From Christensenella sp. UBA4379 (GTDB taxonomy: Bacteria; Bacillota; Clostridia; Christensenellales; Aristaeellaceae): a stretch of DNA of 64,000 bases. Positions 60,602 through 64,000 of this stretch are shown here, in pieces. The notes under the pieces were generated by a model that was not told the DNA's origin, made no database searches, and saw only the letters and a program-made list of their open reading frames with translations. The stretch's first letter is position 1, and every line of letters starts with the position of its first letter. The stretch is from positions 1 to 64,000 of the forward strand of contig DGRV01000085.1 of assembly GCA_002391225.1 (NCBI GenBank), written 5' to 3'. Made by a program: the position numbers and the translations under genes.

Positions 60602-61551
60602 TGGATCAGGAATTCATCCCCGTATATATGCTGACAGGTTTCCTGGAAAGCGGGAAAACCACCATGATCCAGTCCATGCTTTCCGATGAAAACTTCTCAG
60701 CCGGTCAGAAAACGCTGATCATCTGCTGTGAAGACGGCGAGATGGAATATGAAGAGGACTTCCTCAAAAAGTACAACGCGGAAGTCTGCATGCTCCAGGA
60801 AAAGGAAGAACTGACCAGCCTGAAGCTCAAGGAGCTGAACAGTAAGGTCAGGCCAGAGCGGGTCATCATCGAATACAACAATATCTGGGGCATCGAATAC
60901 CTCAGCCGTCTCAGAATGCCCCCGCTTTGGGAGTGGGTTCAGGTGATCACACTGGCAGACGGAACGACCTTCAGCAATTATATGACCAATATGCGCCAGT
61001 TCCTGACCGACCCGATGCGGGAAGCGGATCTGATCCTGATCAACCGCTGCGGACCGGATTTCAACAAGAGCAACTGGCGCAGGCAGCTGCGAGCGATCAA
61101 CCAAACGGCTACCATCCTGTTTGAAAACCCGGACGGGAGCACTGAGGACGGCGTCACAGACGAAGACCTGCCCTATGATATGAACGCCCCGGTGATTGAG
61201 GTCAGCGACGACGACTTCGGCATCCTGTATCTGGATTCCATGGAGCATCCGGAGCGTTATGACGGAAAGACCATCCGCCTGACCGGTCAGCCCTTCCCCC
61301 ACGCCAAGCTGGCCAAAGGCTTCTATTATTTCGCCCGCTATGCCATGACCTGCTGCGCGAACGATATTCAGAAGTGCGGGTGGATCTGCAAGGGCTCCTT
61401 TAAACCCAGCCCCGCCGCGTATATCCGCCTGACGGCGAAATGCGAAAAAGCCACCGATCCGGAAGGCCGCACCGTTCTCATGCTGCATGAGGTCAACGCG
61501 GAAAGAGCTTCCGCGCCGAAAGAAAAATACGTAACCTTCGGCACCATATAA
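60598..61551 (+). CDS. CobW-like GTPase fused to a YcgQ/DUF1980-like domain
   Basis: The 317-residue protein starts like a G3E GTPase with YMLTGFLESGKTT (Walker A 14-22). However, it has no CxCC motif, and the usual NKxD is INRCGPD. At about 215-315 the sequence TIRLTGQPFPHAKLAKG, then ARYAMTCCANDIQKCG, resembles the C-terminal part of YcgQ (TIGR03943/DUF1980), a component linked to zinc-regulated genes in Bacillus. The two Cys of TCCAND are the best candidates for metal binding. The fusion and the overlap with the first CobW protein suggest a two-part metal-handling system; the metal is unproven. It ends at the terminator at 61565. Confidence 0.75.
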   Translation: MMDQEFIPVYMLTGFLESGKTTMIQSMLSDENFSAGQKTLIICCEDGEMEYEEDFLKKYNAEVCMLQEKEELTSLKLKELNSKVRPERVIIEYNNIWGIEYLSRLRMPPLWEWVQVITLADGTTFSNYMTNMRQFLTDPMREADLILINRCGPDFNKSNWRRQLRAINQTATILFENPDGSTEDGVTDEDLPYDMNAPVIEVSDDDFGILYLDSMEHPERYDGKTIRLTGQPFPHAKLAKGFYYFARYAMTCCANDIQKCGWICKGSFKPSPAAYIRLTAKCEKATDPEGRTVLMLHEVNAERASAPKEKYVTFGTI

Positions 61552-61564
61552 ACAAAAGTATAAT

Positions 61565-61606
61565 AGCAACAAGCCGGCGGAATCAACCCGCCGGCTTGTT
61601 GCTTTT
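61565..61606 (+). terminator. Terminator of the prs-CobW operon
   Basis: A perfect 16-base stem, AGCAACAAGCCGGCGG / CCGCCGGCTTGTTGCT, surrounds an AATCAAC loop and is followed by TTTT. It may also act on the minus strand for uraA. Confidence 0.92.
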
Positions 61607-61625
61607 AATCTTTCTTGAAGTTGTT

Positions 61626-62951
61626 TTACTTCGCCTTCTGACGGTTGAAAACGACATTGACGATGATGCCCAGGATCAGGCCGGTCGCGATGGCGCTGAT
61701 GGTGATGTGGCTGAAGTTCAGGGTCAGGCCGCCGATGCCGGGAACCAGAATGGCGGCGACGACGAAGAGGTTGCGGTTGTCATTCAGATCCACCGGCTGC
61801 AGCATTTTGAGGCCGGAGACCGCGATAAAGCCGTACAGAGCGATGCAGACGCCGCCGACGATGCAGGAGGGAATGGAATTGACAAAGCAGACAAAGGGAT
61901 CAAAGAAGCTCAGAATAATGCAGTAGCATGCGGCGATGGCGATGGTGGAAATGCTGGCGTTGCCGGTAATGGCGACGCAGCCGACGGATTCGCCGTAGGT
62001 GGTGTTGGGGCAGCCGCCAAAGAAGGAACCGACGATGGAGCCAACGCCGTCGCCGATCAGCGTCTTATCCAGGCCAGGATCGGTGATCAGATCACGCTCG
62101 ATGATGGTGGACAGGTTCTTGTGGTCGGCGATATGCTCGGCCAGGGTAACGAAGGCGACCGGGGCGAAGAGCACGAAAATGCTGGCAACATCGCCCCAGC
62201 CCGCGATCTTGTTGGTCGCTTCAGGATAAGCGCCGAACATGCCCAGGAAGGTAAACCGAGGCATCTTGATCAGCGTCATGTTGTCAAAGGCGGACAGATT
62301 GACCAGCTGCAGGGCTTCAATGCCGGCGCTGCGGCCGATCAGGGTCATCACCAGGGCGACCAGGTACGCGCCCAGAACACCGATGATGAAGGGAATCATC
62401 TTCATGCCCTTGCTGCCCTTGGTGCTGGCATACACCGTAATCAGGAAAGCGATCACGCCCACCAGAATGGCCCACAGGTTATAGGTACCGGCGGCGGTAT
62501 TGTTCAGGTTGTTGACCGCGCTTCCGCACAGGGAAAGGCCGATCAGGGCGACGGTGGGGCCGATGACCACGGGGGGCAGCAGTTTATTTACCCATTCCGA
62601 GCCGGTCGCCTTGATGATCAGAGCGATCACCACATAGACCAGTCCGGCGAACACAGCGCCCAGGAAAATGCCCAGGAAGCCGAACGCCACAGCGCTGGCC
62701 AGCGGGCTGATGAACGCAAAGGAGCTGCCCAGGAAAACAGGGCTCTTCCGCCGGGTCGCGATGAAAAGATAGAACAGCGTACCAAAGCCGGCGCCGCAGA
62801 GGGCGGCAGGCTGGCTCATGTAAACGCCGGAACCGTCCACCAGAATGGGCACCAGCAAGGTCGCGGCCATGATGGCCAGGAGCTGCTGGAAAGCATAGAC
62901 CAGGTTCTTTTTCAGCGGCGGTTTTTCATTGACGTTGTACACCAGTTTCAT
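61626..62951 (-). CDS. uraA: Uracil/xanthine permease (NCS2 family)
   Basis: From the ATG 62949-62951 the protein has 441 residues; a GTG two codons upstream (62955-62957) is equally placed, 5 bases from AGGAGG. It starts MKLVYNVNEKPPLKKN, the usual start of UraA proteins, and has about 12-14 membrane helices. Landmarks are FQQLLAIMAAT, FLGSSFAFISP and, later, AEHIADHKNLS with the conserved Glu-His of the substrate site, and GGCPNTTYGES. It is a proton-coupled uptake permease for uracil or xanthine. It lies behind its own promoter and a leader with an intrinsic terminator. Confidence 0.92.
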   Translation of the reverse strand: MKLVYNVNEKPPLKKNLVYAFQQLLAIMAATLLVPILVDGSGVYMSQPAALCGAGFGTLFYLFIATRRKSPVFLGSSFAFISPLASAVAFGFLGIFLGAVFAGLVYVVIALIIKATGSEWVNKLLPPVVIGPTVALIGLSLCGSAVNNLNNTAAGTYNLWAILVGVIAFLITVYASTKGSKGMKMIPFIIGVLGAYLVALVMTLIGRSAGIEALQLVNLSAFDNMTLIKMPRFTFLGMFGAYPEATNKIAGWGDVASIFVLFAPVAFVTLAEHIADHKNLSTIIERDLITDPGLDKTLIGDGVGSIVGSFFGGCPNTTYGESVGCVAITGNASISTIAIAACYCIILSFFDPFVCFVNSIPSCIVGGVCIALYGFIAVSGLKMLQPVDLNDNRNLFVVAAILVPGIGGLTLNFSHITISAIATGLILGIIVNVVFNRQKAK

Positions 62952-62995
62952 AAGCACGAAAACCTCCTTCTTTTTTTCGGAAGTCTCAAGGCAGC

Positions 62996-63035
62996 AAAAA
63001 AACTTGCCGTACGAAGTCCATAGACGTACGGCAAG
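62996..63035 (-). terminator. Attenuator-type intrinsic terminator in the uraA leader
   Basis: On the minus strand, CTTGCCGTACG pairs perfectly with CGTACGGCAAG (63003-63013 and 63025-63035), followed by seven T (62996-63002). It lies between the promoter and the uraA start, so transcription must pass it to reach uraA. Confidence 0.8.
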
Positions 63036-63119
63036 AATTCCTGCATTCCGGAAATGCTTGTGTCTGATTTTCCCCGGCGCCTCTTGTCGGTATCTCAGTA
63101 CCGTCTTAAAGACTTACCA
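63036..63119 (-). promoter_or_regulatory. Candidate riboswitch or protein-binding leader of uraA
   Basis: About 84 bases upstream of the terminator contain several stems, seen on the minus strand: CGGTA(CTGAGA)TACCG, GCATT(TCCGG)AATGC, and GCAGG(AATT)CTTGC. The last overlaps the 5' arm of the terminator stem and so could act as an antiterminator. No known riboswitch consensus was recognised. The PyrR box is only faintly present (CAAGAGGC). Confidence 0.45.
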
Positions 63120-63125
63120 TGAGAT

Positions 63126-63154
63126 AAGATACCACAATTTCCTCTGTTCGTCAA
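63126..63154 (-). promoter_or_regulatory. Promoter of uraA
   Basis: On the minus strand, TTGACG (63149-63154) and TATCTT (63126-63131) are 17 bases apart. This gives a leader of about 170 bases before uraA. Confidence 0.6.
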
Positions 63155-63211
63155 TCGGATAATCAGGCTGAAAAATCAAGCAAAAACAACATATATCCGT
63201 TCAGTTTTCGG

Positions 63212-64000
63212 TCAGTCTCCGTCCCCCAGCCGCTGCCTTGCGACCAGCTCGGCGAACAAACCGTTTTTCTCGATCAGTTCGTCATAGGTGCCGTCTTCCG
63301 CGATTTTTCCGCCGTCGATCAGCAGAATCCTGTCGCAGCGGCGAATGGTGGACAGGCGGTGGGCAATGATGATCCTGGTGCAGCGCATCTTGTCCAGGGC
63401 TTCGGACACCTTTTTCTGGGTGATATTATCCAGCGCGGAGGTGGCCTCGTCAAAGATCAAAATCTTGGGCTTTGGCGCGATGGCCCGGGCGATCATCAGA
63501 CGCTGGCGCTGGCCGCCTGAAATGGTGCCGCCGCCCTCCTGGACCATCGTGTTCATGCCCATGGGCATCTCGCGGATATCGTCGGCAATCCCGGCGATTT
63601 CAGCGGCTTCCCAGGCGTCCTGAAGCTTGAGCGTCGGGGCGGAGATTACGATGTTGTCAAAGAGGCTGCCGCCGAAGAGACGGCCGTTCTGCATGACGGT
63701 GCCGATCTGGCGGCGTAGGGAACGCTTGTCGATCTGCTCCAGGTCCCGGCGGTCGTAGTAGATGACGCCCCTCTGCGGCTTTTCAAAGCCGAGCAGGAGA
63801 CGGACCAGAGTGGATTTACCGCAGCCGCTCTTTCCGACGATGGCCACATACTGACGGGCTGGAATGGTGAGATTGAAGTCTTCAAAAAGCGGCTTGCTTT
63901 CCGGGTCGTACCCGAAAGTGATGTGTGACATTTCGATCCTGCCGCTCAGGCGCGTGACCGTCTCCTTTTCTTCCGCGGCTTCCGGGACGGCGGACAACAG
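63212..64000 (-). CDS. NHLM-type peptide export ABC transporter ATPase, C-terminal part (5' end outside window)
   Basis: The frame is open at the right edge, so only about 263 codons of the C-terminal ATPase domain are visible. Walker A is GKSGCGKSTLVRLLLG. TVMQNGRLFGGSLFDNI and EAAEIAGIADDIREMPMGM follow, then VQEGGGTISGGQRQRL (signature) and FDEATSALDN. These match the NHLM/NHLP bacteriocin-system exporter ATPases, which export RiPP precursors with nitrile hydratase- or Nif11-like leaders. The membrane domain, any peptidase domain and partner genes lie to the right. No precursor peptide is visible in this window. An ordinary exporter of similar sequence cannot be excluded. Confidence 0.78.
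   Translation of the reverse strand: MLSAVPEAAEEKETVTRLSGRIEMSHITFGYDPESKPLFEDFNLTIPARQYVAIVGKSGCGKSTLVRLLLGFEKPQRGVIYYDRRDLEQIDKRSLRRQIGTVMQNGRLFGGSLFDNIVISAPTLKLQDAWEAAEIAGIADDIREMPMGMNTMVQEGGGTISGGQRQRLMIARAIAPKPKILIFDEATSALDNITQKKVSEALDKMRCTRIIIAHRLSTIRRCDRILLIDGGKIAEDGTYDELIEKNGLFAELVARQRLGDGD

Noticed and set aside
61596..63023. Open frame of 475 codons opposite uraA
   Set aside because: It is composed mostly of Gly, Asp, Gln and Ala, typical of an antisense shadow, and runs through the uraA leader; uraA itself has full family motifs.
63070..63100. CTGAGA element in the uraA leader resembling a TPP riboswitch core
   Set aside because: The second conserved TPP element and the required stems are missing, and a uracil/xanthine permease is not a usual TPP-controlled gene.

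Overview
The window looks like chromosomal sequence from a high-GC member of the Clostridia (Bacillota), probably a gut or rumen lineage. This rests on the gene set: the RicT/DarA/HolB cluster, lon beside engB, SurE, DegV, an L,D-transpeptidase, FtsK/SpoIIIE, a FliB-type methylase, and an NHLM-type exporter ATPase at the right edge. Most genes start after strong GGAGG-type ribosome binding sites. Many promoters match the sigma-A consensus with 17-base spacers. GTG and TTG starts and 1-14 base overlaps are common. The species cannot be fixed from sequence alone. No tRNA, rRNA, CRISPR array, intact insertion sequence or prophage was recognised.

Layout. 1-8921 (+): the 3' end of a phosphodiesterase gene, a histidine phosphatase, a GH31 alpha-glycosidase, then surE, an RpiR regulator, a BaiN-like flavoprotein, a DnaQ-like exonuclease and a uridine-kinase-like nucleoside kinase. 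8985-10978 (-): nucleoside salvage, deoB-punA. 11075-14055: an RNA methyltransferase (+) facing murG and an unknown gene (-). 14178-17871 (+): an ECF sigma factor with a membrane partner, then a coiled-coil 5'-nucleotidase. 17921-18640 is an AT-rich island. 18699-22324 (-): a heterodimeric ABC exporter. 22604-25921 (+): DegV and an ABC-2 transporter. 26009-29050 (-): ftsK. 29275-35403 (+): a membrane-anchored beta-propeller protein, glpK and an L,D-transpeptidase. 35500-40428 (+): asd-dapA-dapB, greA and lysS. 40601-44436 (+): a hybrid histidine kinase coupled to a solute-binding lipoprotein. 44544-53835 (-): lon-engB-proA, a FliB-like gene, and aspartate kinase-darA-holB-ricT. 54098-56303 (+): a class I glutamine amidotransferase, a metallophosphoesterase and a short-chain reductase. 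56476-61551 (+): a six-gene unit of a divergent prs, two unknown genes, an acyl-ACP thioesterase and two G3E/CobW GTPases. 61626-63154 (-): uraA behind a likely transcription attenuator. 63212-64000 (-): the 3' end of an NHLM-family export ATPase.

How the genes work together. Three themes recur. One is nucleotide and nucleoside turnover: surE, the nucleoside kinase, punA, deoB, the 5'-nucleotidase, prs and uraA. The second is lysine and cell-wall supply: aspartate kinase, asd, dapA, dapB, lysS, murG and the L,D-transpeptidase. The third is envelope sensing and export: the ECF pair, the hybrid kinase with its lipoprotein, the ABC exporters and the NHLM exporter.

The best leads for something little described are: the tandem CobW pair, one with a 60-residue acidic His tract and the other fused to a YcgQ-like (DUF1980) domain; the uraA leader attenuator; the kinase-lipoprotein pair without a permease; the two unknown genes between prs and the thioesterase; and the AT-rich island.
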